From: Raffaelea ambrosiae
Taxonomy: Eukaryota; Ascomycota; Sordariomycetes; Ophiostomatales; Ophiostomataceae
Length of the DNA stretch: 64,000 nt
Direction of reading: 5' to 3'
Assembly (NCBI GenBank): GCA_002778195.1
Contig: PCDI01000003.1
Coordinates: 434,001 to 498,000, forward strand
The first letter of the stretch is position 1; the number at the start of each line of letters is the position of its first letter. Below are positions 1 to 12,709 of this stretch, in pieces. Both the position numbers and the translations under genes were made by a program. The notes under the pieces are model-generated. The model was given only the letters and a program-made list of their open reading frames with translations. It made no database searches and was not told the origin of the DNA.

Positions 1-3000
1 TTCTTGCTATTCGGGGGAGAAAAAAGAGACCTGCCGGACGCCTCGGACTCATCTCCACGGTTCTCCACATCTCAGACACCTTGCGATTGACTTCACTTCT
101 GGGTCCAGCATCCGGGGGCCATCTGCACCCTTGCTTGCACGGCGCTTTGTCGACGAGTACGACGAGTACGAGGAAATACTTGCTTTCCAATATTGTTATC
201 TGCATACAAAGTAACCAACTAGTAGCAAAAGTCCTCAGCGAGTGGGCTGAGGCCAGATGCATGCAAGGTGCATTGCTGCTTTCCGCATTTCTACCCCGAA
301 GGAGGTGGTGATGCATCGCGAGCCTCTTACTATGTATGTTTCTACCCCAAAGGCGTGCATCAACGGCGCCTGTCTTATCGAGCCCCAGCTTCTTCTCTCT
401 CTTTTTTTTCTACCCCAAAGCTGCGATGAGCCTGCCTCGGGGCTGTCACCTAGCACAAGGCGAGCTATGGATCTGCGTCTCCTGTCCCCAGCGATAACAG
501 CCGCCGCCTTCTGCCCCATGTCGTTTCCTATGTGCCGGCGGCAAACGCACAGTACGGTGTATTTCTGTGTCTGTTCCTGGTGGCGCTGATTGCGTTTGAT
601 GATGGGCGCGCCACTTGGCTCCACACCTCAGCCGCCCTGACGGTGGCCAGCATCTGGGCAATGTCGCCTTGCCATGCTCACGCTACATAGTACATAGTAA
701 CTAGTTACATAGTACTCGTACTGGCCGTCCACATCCATTCCCAAGGCAACTGTGGTAAGTTCCGCTGTGCCAGTCGTGTTTCTTCGAGTACCTGATTGAC
801 ATATTTACATTCGTAAAAATACACTATTGTTTGTGCGTATCTTGGGGGCGAGAGGGCACGGTCGGCTGGAGCAGGCTCCTCAAGGGGGTGGATGTGTAGA
901 AACAAGCTACCAAGCTATCCACGATGTGGAATAACCAGCGACCCCAGGGGCTGTCTTCAAGCGATCAGGGCCCCTAACGCGTGGAAGAAGCCCGTATTTT
1001 CGGCAAGTCTGGGGGGGGGGGGGCTTTTGGCTTTCTGGCTGCCCCAAGTCGCAACACAATAGTACCATCACCACCACCACCCCTTTTTCTTCACTCTTAT
1101 GTTCTCATCTCCGTACGACGCCTCGTTTCACCAGAACCATTGCATGTTAGTGTCAAGAGGCTGAAGACGACGAAGGGGAGGGGAGGGAGGGGGGGTGTCA
1201 CGACTGCAACTCGGCGAGCTCAAACTCGGACATGCACCTTTTCTATCTTTGGAAGCCAAAAAGAATAGACGAAGCTGGACGGCAGCAGAGTTGGTTAGCA
1301 GGCCAAGCTACTAAAGAGACCTGAAAATTGGCGTTCCCGTATCCGGGGACGCCAGGTGGAACGCAGGGAAATGATATGCCGGTGCGGAGGCTGGCTAGCG
1401 GACATGTTGGTCTTTTTCTTTTCTACGTCTTCAGCAAGCCAGTTTTTATGCGATTGCCGTCTGCCTTGTGGCTCCCTGGTGGGCAGTGGCGGCTGTCTGT
1501 GGACTCTCTCTCTCTCTTCTGGCTCCTTTGTGGTCGCGCGTTGCCCTCCGCATGACTGGCTCGAACAGTTTCTGGGGGAAAAGATCGTCGGGTCTTTTTT
1601 TCCCCTTCATTTCGTGTGTCCTAGCCTCCTGGGACGAAGACCGACGTGTTGGCGACGACCACAAACCATCCACCTCCGGACGGCTGGCGCAGGCCTTCTT
1701 CTACATAGTATTTGGGACACGTGCATTGCTCTTCATCACCGTGGACGATATTGCCATGCTTTCTCCACTGGTTCGTGTTGGCTGTCAGCAGCTACCACTA
1801 CCGTCTTCGTCCCTATTTGTCCATATTGTCCGTGTTGCCTACAAAGCACATTGTCCACCTGCCAGCCACCATGAGGGTTCCCCATCTTCATGATGACGAT
1901 CCATCGTTCTTCCGTCCGCGCGTCCAGGGCCACTTTTTGCAGTCCCCCGGCGGCGTCTTCTTCAGTGTCGCAGAACGAAACGTGGACAAGGGCCAATGGA
2001 GACAGGAGACAGAAGCAGCCGGAAGCCGGGAAACTGGCTGTAACTAGCATGCAGCGTCCTCTGGTACATAGTTAGTAGGAATCCAGGGCTAGACACACGC
2101 TGGCTGAGAGGGTCGAATGCCGGTGGGGGCGGTTGAATGGGGCCCAAATTGATATCTGCCGACGTGTTCGACTCTGCATTTTGTTGATCTACACCTGTTT
2201 TGTTTGCATCTCCGCTGTTCTTACACAATGGCCATCATCCACCATCCTCTACTACTTTGTATTGATTTTGCATGCTATGATGTACCTAGCATGTCTCCCC
2301 TTCTTGCCAATTTTGTGGGATGTCTTTTCTTCTACTTCCTTTCACGATGAAGTGGGAAAAGAAAGGCCATACACATGACACAGGCCTCCTTCTTGTCTTG
2401 GCCTGTGCCCTACCAGCCCAGCCGGAACATTTTACACGTGCGTGCTCTCAAAGCAAGACCCTGATACTACGCCATTGCTCACCATGTGAGGGAACAAGGC
2501 GGAGAATCTCGGTGTCTGTTGATGTGCGATACCAGGATGTATGAGACAAGTCGTGCAGATCACGAACAAAAAAACAAACAAAAAAAACAAAAAAAAGAAC
2601 CCAAAAAACCCCCCCAAAAAACCACAGTCCCCAAAATCGAGAGCAAGTGCAACAAAGTTGCGATACGCAAAAGAGGTATTAGGCACTGGGGACCAAGGCA
2701 ATACGCGGTAGACGCCATGCTACCCCCTGCTGTTACGCGAGGTCGTGCTCGATGCAGTACAGCATGGTGAGCATGAGGGTCGGATCATCACGACGAATGT
2801 CTCAAATCGTACACCATACGGTGTACGTGTGCAAGAGATCTTCACCGGAAATCCGGTCATCTGGACGCCTGCACTCTCACACTCCCTGGGGTCTTTGCTC
2901 GTCTGGCCGATCTGCCAATGGACCAATGTGCTCTTTGTGGCGAATGCGACCAGCTTGCCCTGGAAACTTGGATACACGTTGAGGGTCCTCGCCCCCGATC

Positions 3001-4030
3001 TTCGGTGGCTGGGCTTGTTCAAGCTGGCGTGAGCTGGCTGCCCACCTTTTCTTCCCTCCCCTTCAGAGTTCCGACAATGGAACCTCACGCATCCAGGAGC
3101 GCTTACCCGGTGCACACATTTGATTCAGTTGGAGTATGGCCGGCAGTACCGCTGGCGGTGAGCAAGGTGTCTGTCAGTTGTCAAATCGAAAGACACTCAC
3201 CCCCCCCATGCGGAAAGAGCGTATCGTTTTCTTGAAGATCGTGGCGGTCAGGCTGCGAACATGGCCTGGATGGAGACCTTGACAAGCTACTCAGCCCCCT
3301 TTTGCGGTGCACAGCTCAAGGGTCGGGACAACTGGAGATCAGGAGGAGGAGGACTCTTTCCTCTCCTCTGAGCTCTCATGCGAGCTCTCATCGTTGTAAG
3401 CAAACAGAGACGACCGTCGCCCGCTGGTAGAACAGACGCAGTGATGGACAACGGAAGCTAAAAAGACCCCAATCTCTCCTCTTGCAGACAATTCCGTTGC
3501 CCGGCGGCCAGCTTGCTGGATACGAAGCCCCGTTCTCGTTACACCTGGAATATAAAAGACATTCACCAATCTACGAAGCACACCTCATGTCGGCGAAATG
3601 CAGGAACGCATGTCACGCTTAGCAGCGCCTGTATACCCCCTCCTGCGTCTCGGGAGGGGGGGGGGGGGGGGGGGAGACACGTTGGGAGCACACAGCAAAC
3701 GTCGGGTCCTGGTGCATTCTGCGTGGGGGGACGATATCAACATCGCATCCGCGAGGTGGACACAAGGGAAACTCCCGCCCGATCCGCGGACTCTCCCTTT
3801 GTTGCGACAGAGAGCAAGGCTGCTTTGTCCAAGCGTATTTCGTAGGATCACCATTTACGAGGTTTCTCAGTTTCCCAGTTTCTCAGTGTTTGGGGTTCTC
3901 GGTTTCTCGGTTTCTCGGGTTCTTTGGTTTCGCCGGTGTCCCTGGCTTCTCGAGCTGCCAGCCACGAGTCCGGGTCACAAGAAGCGGCCAAGATCGAGTC
4001 AAGAAGAAAGAGGGGCCGTGGAAAACGCAG

Positions 4031-4066
4031 ACAGCGCAGACAGCGCGGACAGCGCGGACAGCGCGG
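4031..4066. repeat. 9-bp tandem repeat (ACAGCGCGG)
   Basis: Four consecutive 9-bp units are visible, the first with one substitution, followed by a degenerate copy. The region is noncoding as far as can be seen. Confidence 0.85.
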
Positions 4067-4152
4067 ACAACAGCGGAGAAAGAATTGCGCCCCGAGGGTG
4101 GTTGATATGGATGGAGCCAAGCGAGAGCTACGCTGACCGAACAAGCAGCAGT

Positions 4153-4188
4153 ACCAGCAGCACCAGCAGCACCAGCAGCACCAGCAAA
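4153..4188. repeat. 9-bp tandem repeat (ACCAGCAGC)
   Basis: Three perfect copies and one diverged copy of a 9-bp unit are visible. A polyserine-like open frame runs through it but has no other coding support. Confidence 0.85.
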
Positions 4189-6470
4189 GCCGCAGCCATT
4201 CTGACCAGTGGTCTTCCCTTCCCTCTCCACGCCCCCTCGCCTCTTATTGTGCCTCTTGTTCTATCAAAAGGTGTCAAGGGGCAACACAGCCGAGTCTGGT
4301 TTTTCTTCTTCTTCTTCTTTTTTTTTTNTTTTTTGTTTTGCAACGGCCAAGACGTGGGACAATCGTACGATGCTTTGCGGAGATGTTCCTCAAAAAAGAT
4401 GGGCCACCCAACTGTGCTTAAGACGGGCAGATATCACTAACTCGAGAAAGGAGAAGAACAGAACTGGGCACGCCCGGCCAGAGGAAACACCAAAAGAAAA
4501 GAAAAGAAAAAAAAAATAAGCACACCCCTTGCAAGGCTACAGCACGAAAGGCAGCCAACCAACTGGGCCTGGTCGATATCTTACAAACCCGGCTTCTTAA
4601 TGCACGGAAGTCTGCATCAAGCATGCATGTCTGCAAGATGTGGGAACCAGATCAAACGTTTTTTTTTAGTTTTTGTTGTTGGCCTCGGACACGGTGTAGA
4701 TATTGTTGGGGTTTGTTCTGTGGTCTCACCGACCGCTCACCACCTCATTTTTTTTAAAAATGAAAAAAAAAAAAAAAAAAATCTTCTTCAAAAATGGGGG
4801 ATTGGTGTTGTCTGCAACAAGGTTGGGCCAATACGACAACGTTGGCGGTCTTGAATTGTCCATGCGCTCTTTGCCACGAGATGTTTCAAAATGGCTCATG
4901 TGTTTCCGAGCTTTGTTCCCGTTTTGGTGATTGCATTCATCGAAAACCAAAAAAGAAAAAGAAAAAGAAAAACGGATCAGTACTGGCCTGGGCATCTGTC
5001 TGGGCAACCCAGTCCGGGCAACCCAAGTCGCCCATCGGCCAAGATCGACTGGCCATTGCAGTTTTTGGTCCCCAGACAGAGCGTTCCGATCAGCGCAGTC
5101 CCAAATTGGACAAACGGTGAGCAGCCAATAAGCCAGAAAAGCGAGACTGGACAGAGGGGCGATACAGGCGAAGCGACACTGACGAAACTCTCTCTTCTCG
5201 GCAGCTGTTCCGATGATGCATCTTTCCTGTCATCTCGGGCCGAACGTATGGGCATCTCTCTGTTCATGCACGGAGAGACCATCATAGCACCACCCACGCA
5301 CGCAGTTCCAGTGGGTTTGGCTGCCGGTTCTCCTGATTTTGACGATGCAACAAACCGAAAATCAGAAATTCACAAACGAGCCGCTCCAGGGAGGCGAGAA
5401 CAATAAAAAAAAAAAAACAAAGAGAGACCGAGTTCGTATTTCTTCTTTTCTCCTTGTCATTTTGTGACAATGAGACTGCGGAAACCAACAGGCCCGCCCC
5501 CTTTTCCTGGTCTTGTCCCATGGTCTTGCAATATTCCGTGATGTCTCCTCCTCGCCAACCGTCACACAGGTCCCATCGAGTACAGAAATGCGAACATGCT
5601 ACAACGTATGTAATTCCCGCGGACTGGGCACTGGCCATGCAGGGGCAAATTTGGTGGACAGAGGAACAGTGTCCACAGGGGCCCTCAACAGTTCGAGCAA
5701 GAAGGGAAAACCGCATGGCTTCGGGGCCTCGTCCTGCTCACCCGCGACGTTGCACTCGCACGTCCCACGCCTCTGCCAAATATCACTCTGCGGCAGAGAG
5801 CACCACCCAGATTGATTGATCCGTCTCAGATATTTTCTTTTTCTTTTCTTTTCCCCCCTGCCATGGAGATTCTGCTCTAGTTTCCTTGTTCCTCCTTGCC
5901 GTTGGCCTCCCTTTTTTTTCTTGTAAGCGAAATTCCGTAGCCTTGTTGCCAACTACTACAGTAGTTGCTATGTAAGACTTGATATTTGACAACTCAGCCT
6001 CATTTGACAACCAACTCGCTCCAGTTTCGTAGGTCTTAATTGAGTTGCACTAAGTATTCAAGGTTGGGAGCGCGATACATGAGTTACTTCCTGGGCAAAC
6101 AGGCCGCTCTCTGCCTCCGCCCCCCCCTCCCTACTGATATCACACAGGTCGCATGCATATATGCCCCATGTCCACAACGAACCTGCATGCTGCAAAGCAA
6201 CTCTGCACTGCAGGTCCATGGCCCTCTTCTTCTGTCACTCACCCCCCTCTCTATTTGTTTTGCGCGTTTGGCGTTTCTGCATGTCAAGATTACACAATAA
6301 CTTCGATTAGTATATATTTTTAATTTATTTTCTCCGCTGCAGGTATGTTCCACCCCCATGCGCATTCTGCTTGTCGTCCTCGCCACCCGCGCACTCGGAT
6401 GTGCTTTCTCTTTTCTGTCCGCCACTGCCCCAGGGTTGGATGATCCTTCGATGCTGCCGAGACTGCGACC

Positions 6471-6515
6471 AGCTTGGACCAGCTTGGCCCAGCTTGGACC
6501 AACTTGGACGAACTG
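6471..6515. repeat. 10-bp tandem repeat (AGCTTGGACC)
   Basis: Four and a half copies of a 10-bp unit lie head to tail with a few substitutions. The region is intergenic. Confidence 0.8.
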
Positions 6516-8349
6516 GGCATCCTGGCCCCCTTGGCCTCTTCCTTTTCAGGCAAAAGGGAGACTTGTCGACCCTGCCTCCAATATCAAAACAGACAAATGG
6601 CAGTCCACGTAGGTCACGCTTTTGGCATAGACATTGGTGTCTGCTTTGACACACAAAAAAAGAAAAAAAAAATCCCTCAGGTATTGTAGCAATAAGCCGT
6701 CCATGTTTGTGGAGCGTTGTCCGGGTGCTGAAGACGTGAGAGGGGGGTTGGGCGGTTTGGGAAGGCCTAGACTCTTTTTTTCTTCTCAACCGGACATGTC
6801 ATAGTAGCACCTCCGGTGACAATTCCGTCTTTCCCAATTCTTCGCCTGGCGCTTCGGGGACGCGTCTCGATTGAGAGAGCCCTCCCAGTTCCGTGTTGGC
6901 CCAACCCGTGTAAGGTACGTTTCCAGGGGGTCGGGCAGGTTGGTTCCAGAGAGCTGTCATCACACAACTCGGAGACAAGAGAGGCCTTTCTTGCTATCTC
7001 TCTTTTTTCTTTGGCTATTGCCATCTTGCTAGGATGCCGCTTTCTCATCACATCACACTGCTGAAGACGCGGGCACACACACACACACTTGCTGCTTTGA
7101 AATGTCCATCATGAAACCTGCCACACCTCGGCAACGGAAAAAAAAACGTTGGGTTGGAAGCAATTGCTACGGTTCATGGGCAGTTCGGAGAGAGATGGGT
7201 GTGTGCCTCTTTGCTTCCCAAACACAAGACTTCTCAAACCCTACCCCCCTCCCCGATGGTGGGAGGACGTGACGTTGTGGTGTGCAGTCCAAACCCGTCC
7301 AATACTCGGCAAGCAGCATCTCGTGTACATCGCAAACGGCACGTTTCATGATTTATGATTTCTGGCTGAGGCAAATAATCTGCATGTGCAATTCCCTGGT
7401 AGGCGTGGACGTGGATGGGAGGGAGGGGGAAAATGGGATCGTGGCCCCCATTCTTGCTCGTCTTCATCGATTCCACACTGTCCCCCATATTGCAGATCGT
7501 AAGCGCCCGTTCTCTCTCTTTTGTCGTCTCGTTCTGACGGGCAGACAATGGCACAGCACTGTCTCTGACGACCGTTGTTGTTTCATGATTGAGATCTTCG
7601 TGAAATGCCTGCAAAGAGAGGGCAAGGGGGGGAGAAGACAGACTTCGGATCGTCTTGCTTTTTTTTTGGTCGTCTTCTTTCTGTGTCTCTCGTCCGGGAC
7701 GAGTTCCGAGTTGTTGCTGCTGTTGTTGCGAGGAGATCTCCATTCCTTCTCGAGGTGCATCTGAACCAGATGGGCAAGTCCTCGGCAGCTGCTCTCCGAG
7801 TGCCGAAGAGAAACAGGAGTAAAAAAAGAGAAGAGAATGATTGACATAGTTACACATCATGTAAGATTAGCAGGGTCTCGGGTGACCCTTTTTCAAGATT
7901 CTCTGGTGAAGATTCTCTGATGTCAGGTCTGTAGGACCCTTGGAACGAAGGAAGAAAGAAGGAAGAGGTAAGAGCTTGTCCTTGACGTGCATGGCTCTCT
8001 GTTCACAGCAGAGAGAGGGCAGGAAAATTGGGGCTTGCCTCCAATGGGTTTCAAGAACAGAGTCAAAAAGAGGAGAGAACCGTCTCTGTGCATTGTGGTG
8101 TACAGAGCTCGTGTAGCATAATGATGTATCTGACAGGCAATGTGTAGGACAGTGTGTATGGTCTGTATGACAGCGTGTATGATCATGCATCTGACAATGT
8201 ATCCAAAACTTCTGTTTGCATCCATCGAGAGATTCTCCTCCCCTGATCTGGGGTTGTTTGCCTTTGAAGTTTGATTTTTGATTTTGATTTTTGCAAAAAA
8301 TCAAAACACATAGCTGCCCATGCCCTCTTCTCCCTTCTCTCTCTCCATT

Positions 8350-10340
8350 CTACGACTGAACCGCAGCTCCCAAAAACTGCCTCACCTCTGTTGCCGTCGT
8401 CGTCGTCGATGCGGCCGCCTTTCCTCCGAGCTTGGCAGCCCCCCCTTCTTCGGGCCGCAGCCGGTTCGCCTCGTACAGGATGTTCTTGCGGTTCGACAGC
8501 TGGACCATGGCCTCCTTCTTGTCCTTCCACTGCTGCGAGTAGCCGTCGGGCTTGCGGTCGGCGGCGGCGGCGCCGTCCGCGCCGCGGCCCTCGTTGACCC
8601 ACGCCATCAGCGCGGCCGCGTACGCCACGTCCTGGCCCCAGAGGCTGTGGAAGGGCTTGCCGTAGCCCTTGTCGGCCACGCGCTGGCGGTACTCGGCGCG
8701 CTGGGCGGCCACGGACGGCAGGGTGGTGGTGTGGCCGGCGAACACGGCGGCCACAGCGATGGCCTGCCACTCAAAGAGCGAAAAGGTGGCGGTGTAAAAG
8801 GGCACGCCGACAAAAGCCAGCGTCGGGTCGGGGATGTAGAAGATGTCCTTGTGCAGGTTGTGCAGCTGCTGGCCGTCGGTGACGAGCACGCGGTCGTCGG
8901 CGTCCGCGGGCGCGACGTCGTCCCGGTGCAGCTGCGGCAAGAAGGGCAGGGTGAACTGGTAGCCCGTGGCCACGATGACGCGGTCGACGTCGCGGAGCAC
9001 CTGGACCCGGCCGTCCGCGTCGGGGGCCAGGGTGACGGTGGCCGGGATGGGCGCGGTGTCGGGGAGCGGCTGTCTCGGCGGCGGCGGCGGCGGGGCGTCG
9101 CCCTTTGCGCTGTGGCCATTCGTGCCGTGGCCGTGGGCCCCGGGCGGCGGATCGTCGTAGCGGGCGACGGGCCCGATGCGTGTGACGTTCGCGGGGAGGA
9201 CGGCCGGCGGGTGGTCGAACAGGCCGCCGCGCGTGGACTGCCAGATCGTCTTGGCCACGGGCGCGAGCTCGGCGGCAATGTCGGTGGCCGAGGCGCTGCC
9301 GCCAACGATGAGCACCGTCTGGGCCGAGACCGGGTCAGCCGTTTGTTGGCACAAGAGAAAAGAATGAACAAACGTAGAACAAGCGTAGAACAAGCGTGTG
9401 GCGTGACCAGGGCCTGACGTACCTTGTTTGCAAAGCCCTTCGCATTGCGGTAGCGCTTCGAGTGCTCGACCCGGTCGGGCCAGCGGTCTTTCCACTCGGC
9501 CAGGCCTGGCGTGTCGGGCGTCTTGGGCGTGTGGTAATGGCCAGAGGCCACCACGACCGCGTCGAATGTCTTTTTTTGGGGGGGGGGGGGGGGTTCGTAT
9601 CGGTCAGATGGGACGTCCTTGCCATGGCTGGACTGGTGACGCAACGACTCACCCAGTTCTTTGTGGTTGCCTCCCGCGTCGCAGCATCCCACGTGCTCGT
9701 CTCGACGTGCCAGACATCGCCCTCCTTCTCGAGGCGGGTCACCCTGGTGTGGAGGAGGGTCTTGTCCAAGACGCCCGTCACTCTTGCCGTGTCTTGGATG
9801 TAGTCTCGCAAGACCGTGTGGTTGACAAAGGGCTCCGTGTTGGGCTTCCACTTGTTCAGGCTGGTCTCCATCAGCTCGGTGGGCACATTGTTTTTCAGCG
9901 TGTCGTAGGCAGCTCTTTCGAAAAGGGTCAGCGCTGGTTCCACGTTCCACGACGCGAGAACGAGAAGCCAAGACAACGTTACCCGGGACTGGAGTGCACA
10001 AGATGCAGGTCTTTCTCCTCTGGCTTTTCGTGAAAGTCAAACTCGGCCACCGATGGCTTGGATGATCGGTAGTTTGGCTCCAGGGGGAGCTCCGGGTCGT
10101 GTACCCTACACGGCTGATGTCAGTGATTTGTTTTTCTTTCTTTCTTTCTTTATTATTTTTTTTATTTTTATTTTTACAAAATCTCAGCTTTTGTCTTGAG
10201 ACGCACCACACGCCGCCCGGGGCTCGCCCCCGTTCAAACACCGTCACATCGATGCCCTCTTTCAGCAGATGAGCAGCCGTGTTGACTCCAGAAATGCCTG
10301 CGCCAATCACGGCAACATGGCGAACTGGGAACGGAGCCAT
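8350..10340 (-). CDS. flavin-containing monooxygenase (class B FMO-like), 5 exons
   Basis: Predicted FAD/NADPH-dependent monooxygenase that would oxygenate a soft nucleophile or a ketone. Coding segments read on the minus strand are 10340-10207, 10105-9983, 9914-9653, 9569-9423 and 9318-8350, giving 544 residues. All introns are GT..AG and the frame stays open. The N terminus has the FAD-binding GAGISG motif (about residues 13-18), followed by GGVWVHDPE. The middle has a degenerate FMO fingerprint around HSKRYR, then the NADPH-binding GGSASATD and a late ATGY motif. A proline- and histidine-rich insert follows the NADPH motif. The ATG at 10340 is chosen because the Rossmann motif follows at once. 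It is the left-most member of a five-gene oxidative cluster and is transcribed in the same direction as the hydrolase and dehydrogenase behind it. A Baeyer-Villiger role is possible but the substrate cannot be read from the sequence. Confidence 0.88.
9578..9593. repeat. poly-G tract inside an intron
   Basis: Sixteen consecutive G lie within the fourth-from-last boundary intron (9570-9652) of the monooxygenase gene. On the sense strand this is a poly-C tract just upstream of the splice acceptor. Confidence 0.9.
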
Positions 10341-11367
10341 GACTCTTTTTTTGTTCTCCTGGGTGCTGTCCCCTTTCGGAGGCGAATTTCGCGCAAACCA
10401 GGAGGATGCCTCGAGGGAGAAAAAGACTATGAATTCTGGCAAAGAAGAAATGCTCGCTTAATCTTTTGAGTCCGCAGTAAATATACCAGGATAGAATACA
10501 AAAGACAATTGAAAAAAAAAAAGCGTTATTGGACTCTCCCGAGTCCTCTGAATATCGTCAGATAGCGTCTGGCACCATGGGATGTCCCAGGCAAGCCGAG
10601 TACCCGGATTTCCATGCGTGCGGCGCTCCCTCAGCAGGTCGCTCGGCGGCTTCTCCGTATGTCTGGCAAATCATGGCACAGCTAGGTTATGGCATTTTCT
10701 GACGCCTTTTGGGCCATCGGTCGTTTGAGTGGCCGTGTTCAATTGCGCACCCCGTGGGGGATATGATGTGATCACTTTGGCGTCATCGAAAAGTCCGCCC
10801 CTAGTCCCCCAGCGCGCGAGGCTGTCCGAGCCGGACAGTGCCGAATCAGGCATGCCGTACCGCAGGGACTTGCAGTTCAAAACAGGCAAGAAATGCATCC
10901 TCCAAGCTAAGCACGACCGTTGGGACGGCAGAAGACCGAAGCCGAACGGTGATGGCGGGCAAGGAAGCCAGTGTACCGATTGCGCTCGCCATGGATCCCG
11001 CTGCGCGTATCCTGAGCCGGTAGAGGCGATGTCAGTGGCACAGACAGTTTATCGATGGATGAGAAAGGAACCGACTACGCATGACAATGCGAAGCTGGGC
11101 GCTCTTCTGGACTGCATAGCCCAGCGGGAATAGTCTCTGAGGCCGGTTCGGGATGCCGTCCGGTTCCGGGGTACTCTATCTGGCGGCTGGCCAGGACGGC
11201 AGCGGCGGCAACATCCTCTGTTCTGCACACACTCTATTATGGCAAAAGCCCACCGGCGTGTCTCAAATGGATTGATTCTCTGTCGTCTTTGCGCGCACTA
11301 CCATGTGCCATACCATATACCATGCCTCTGCTCTAAACCGTGTATCCAACCGCTTAGTAAGAAATGT
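10341..11367. other. intergenic region, with a possible zinc-cluster remnant
   Basis: This is the upstream region of the monooxygenase gene and the downstream region of the hydrolase gene. An open plus-strand frame from an ATG at 10852 to a stop at 11133 encodes CTDCARHGSRCAYPEP. That matches the second half (C-x2-C-x6-C) of a Zn2Cys6 cluster, but the first three cysteines are missing. I do not call it a gene; it could be a remnant or a small unrecognised protein. No other coding signal is seen. Confidence 0.5.
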
Positions 11368-12615
11368 TCACAGCTGAAAGGCGTCATACACAGCCAGACT
11401 GACGGCAGGGTACGACATGATCCGGTCGTGTAGGCCGTGTTTCAGAATGTGCTGCTTGAGCATGCCCTGCTCAGTCCGCCGCGTATATGTCCATCCGCCT
11501 TCGTCGCCCAGCACCGTCCTGGAAGCTTGCTTTTCCTTCTCGAGGTCCTCGTAGCTGATGCCCAGGGACGTGCTCGCATTCACCGCGTGCCAGTACACCA
11601 TCTGGCTGTGTGTCCAGGGAACATCGTAGTCGTCTTCGGCATGCAGGACGGCGATGTGGTAGCGGCTGGGGCCCGCCGCCGCCTGGCCATCTCCGTCTCC
11701 ATCGGTCGGGGAAGACGCCTTTGTCATCGCCTCGCAGCACCGCACAAAGTCCGCCATGGCGTGGCGCGTCGGCCATTGGGCCTGGATGAGCGTGCGCAGG
11801 TAGGCCAGAGCACGAGGCGCATAGCGCGCCACCGGACCCAGAAGCGGGATGGTGCCGGCGATCCGGTAGGTGGCGGCCAGCTCGGCCACGTCCGCAAAGG
11901 GGGCCACGAGAACGAGTCCGGAGAACAGGACGGGGCTCTGGGGAGGATGCAACCCCTCGGCCAGGCTTCGGACGAGAGCCACGGACACGGCCGTGCCGAG
12001 CGACTGGCCAAAGACGACGATGCGCGACGGCGGGATCTGGGCCACGCGCATGGCCCAGTCGGCCAGGGCCGCAGCATCCGTCCGGAGGCCGTCTTCCGAG
12101 GGCGTGCCCGAGCTCGTCCCGAAGCCGCGGTAGTCGATGGCGACGACGTGGATCCGGTCGGGCGCGGCAGCCGACAAGGCCCTGTAGCTCGGCGGACGCC
12201 AGCCAGAGCCCAGGGTCCCCGCGGCGCCGTGGAAGTAGAGCACCAGCAGCGCATCGGGGTCGTCGCGCAGCAGCCGGAAGCTGCAGCGCGTGGTCACGTC
12301 GGCCGCTTCCACACCAGACGGCTCCTTGCGGAGGGCCTCGCTGTTGCGATGGTACACGCCCAGAGGCAGGATGTGCCAGGCGTGGAGAGACTCGCCGTCA
12401 GGTGTGTGGATGCGAAAGGGAGTCACTTGGTTGTGGAGGAAGCCCCATTGTTCAGGGCGGTTGACATCCTGAAGCCAGGTGAGCTTCACCTTGTTCAGAT
12501 AGATGACCTGGTTCTGGATGGCGGGAACGGCGAGGGCGCTGATGAAAATGCAGTAGAAGCCAAGGGACCCGGCAGCGACAGAAAAGAAAGACAGAAGAAC
12601 ACTGGCGAATTTCAT
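11368..12615 (-). CDS. alpha/beta hydrolase (ABHD12/Bem46-like), membrane-anchored
   Basis: Single-exon gene of 415 residues. It is a serine hydrolase of the alpha/beta fold, probably acting on an ester, lactone or lipid. A hydrophobic N-terminal segment (about residues 5-32) looks like a signal anchor. LYFHGAAG supplies the oxyanion-hole strand, DYRGFGTSSG follows it, and GQSLG is the nucleophile elbow. HAEDD probably carries the acid and the late KHGLHD the histidine. The order and spacing match the ABHD12/ABHD13/Bem46 group. The ATG at 12615 is the first in frame and gives the anchor directly. It lies 320 bp behind the short-chain dehydrogenase in the same direction, inside the oxidative cluster, where it could open an ester or lactone made by the neighbouring monooxygenase (inference). 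Four copies of a 13-bp repeat lie just upstream. Confidence 0.9.
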   Translation of the reverse strand: MKFASVLLSFFSVAAGSLGFYCIFISALAVPAIQNQVIYLNKVKLTWLQDVNRPEQWGFLHNQVTPFRIHTPDGESLHAWHILPLGVYHRNSEALRKEPSGVEAADVTTRCSFRLLRDDPDALLVLYFHGAAGTLGSGWRPPSYRALSAAAPDRIHVVAIDYRGFGTSSGTPSEDGLRTDAAALADWAMRVAQIPPSRIVVFGQSLGTAVSVALVRSLAEGLHPPQSPVLFSGLVLVAPFADVAELAATYRIAGTIPLLGPVARYAPRALAYLRTLIQAQWPTRHAMADFVRCCEAMTKASSPTDGDGDGQAAAGPSRYHIAVLHAEDDYDVPWTHSQMVYWHAVNASTSLGISYEDLEKEKQASRTVLGDEGGWTYTRRTEQGMLKQHILKHGLHDRIMSYPAVSLAVYDAFQL

Positions 12616-12657
12616 TGTGCTGAACTTGAATGAGGAAAGAGGTCCGAGAAAAGAAAG

Positions 12658-12709
12658 AGACAGTCGAAATAGACAGTCGAAATAGACAGTCGAAATAGAC
12701 AGTCGAAAT
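12658..12709. repeat. 13-bp tandem repeat upstream of the hydrolase gene
   Basis: Four perfect copies of AGACAGTCGAAAT lie 43-94 bp upstream of the hydrolase start codon, in its probable 5' leader. Degenerate copies of CAGTCCAAA-type words continue to about 12760. Confidence 0.95.

Larger units (their letters stand above)
1..8349. other. long intergenic region without a supported gene
   Basis: I see no convincing protein-coding gene here. Open frames on both strands are short, low in complexity, lack recognisable motifs and cannot be joined across plausible introns into a family I know. The stretch holds poly-G, poly-A and poly-T runs, several short tandem repeats (4031-4066, 4153-4188, 6471-6515) and three spaced copies of a TTTCTACCCCRAAG word at 288, 339 and 407. 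A single undetermined base lies at 4328 inside a T-run. It may contain long untranslated leaders, noncoding RNA or decayed sequence; nothing visible decides between these. Confidence 0.6.

Noticed and set aside
3598..4440. 280-codon plus-strand open frame
   Set aside because: It spans homopolymers, two 9-bp repeats and an undetermined base, has no domain, and its composition follows the repeats.
8320..9417. 365-codon plus-strand frame opposite the monooxygenase
   Set aside because: It is an antisense shadow of a gene whose FAD and NADPH motifs are clear on the minus strand.
11437..12633. 398-codon plus-strand frame opposite the hydrolase
   Set aside because: Antisense shadow; the minus strand carries the GQSLG nucleophile elbow and full hydrolase order.
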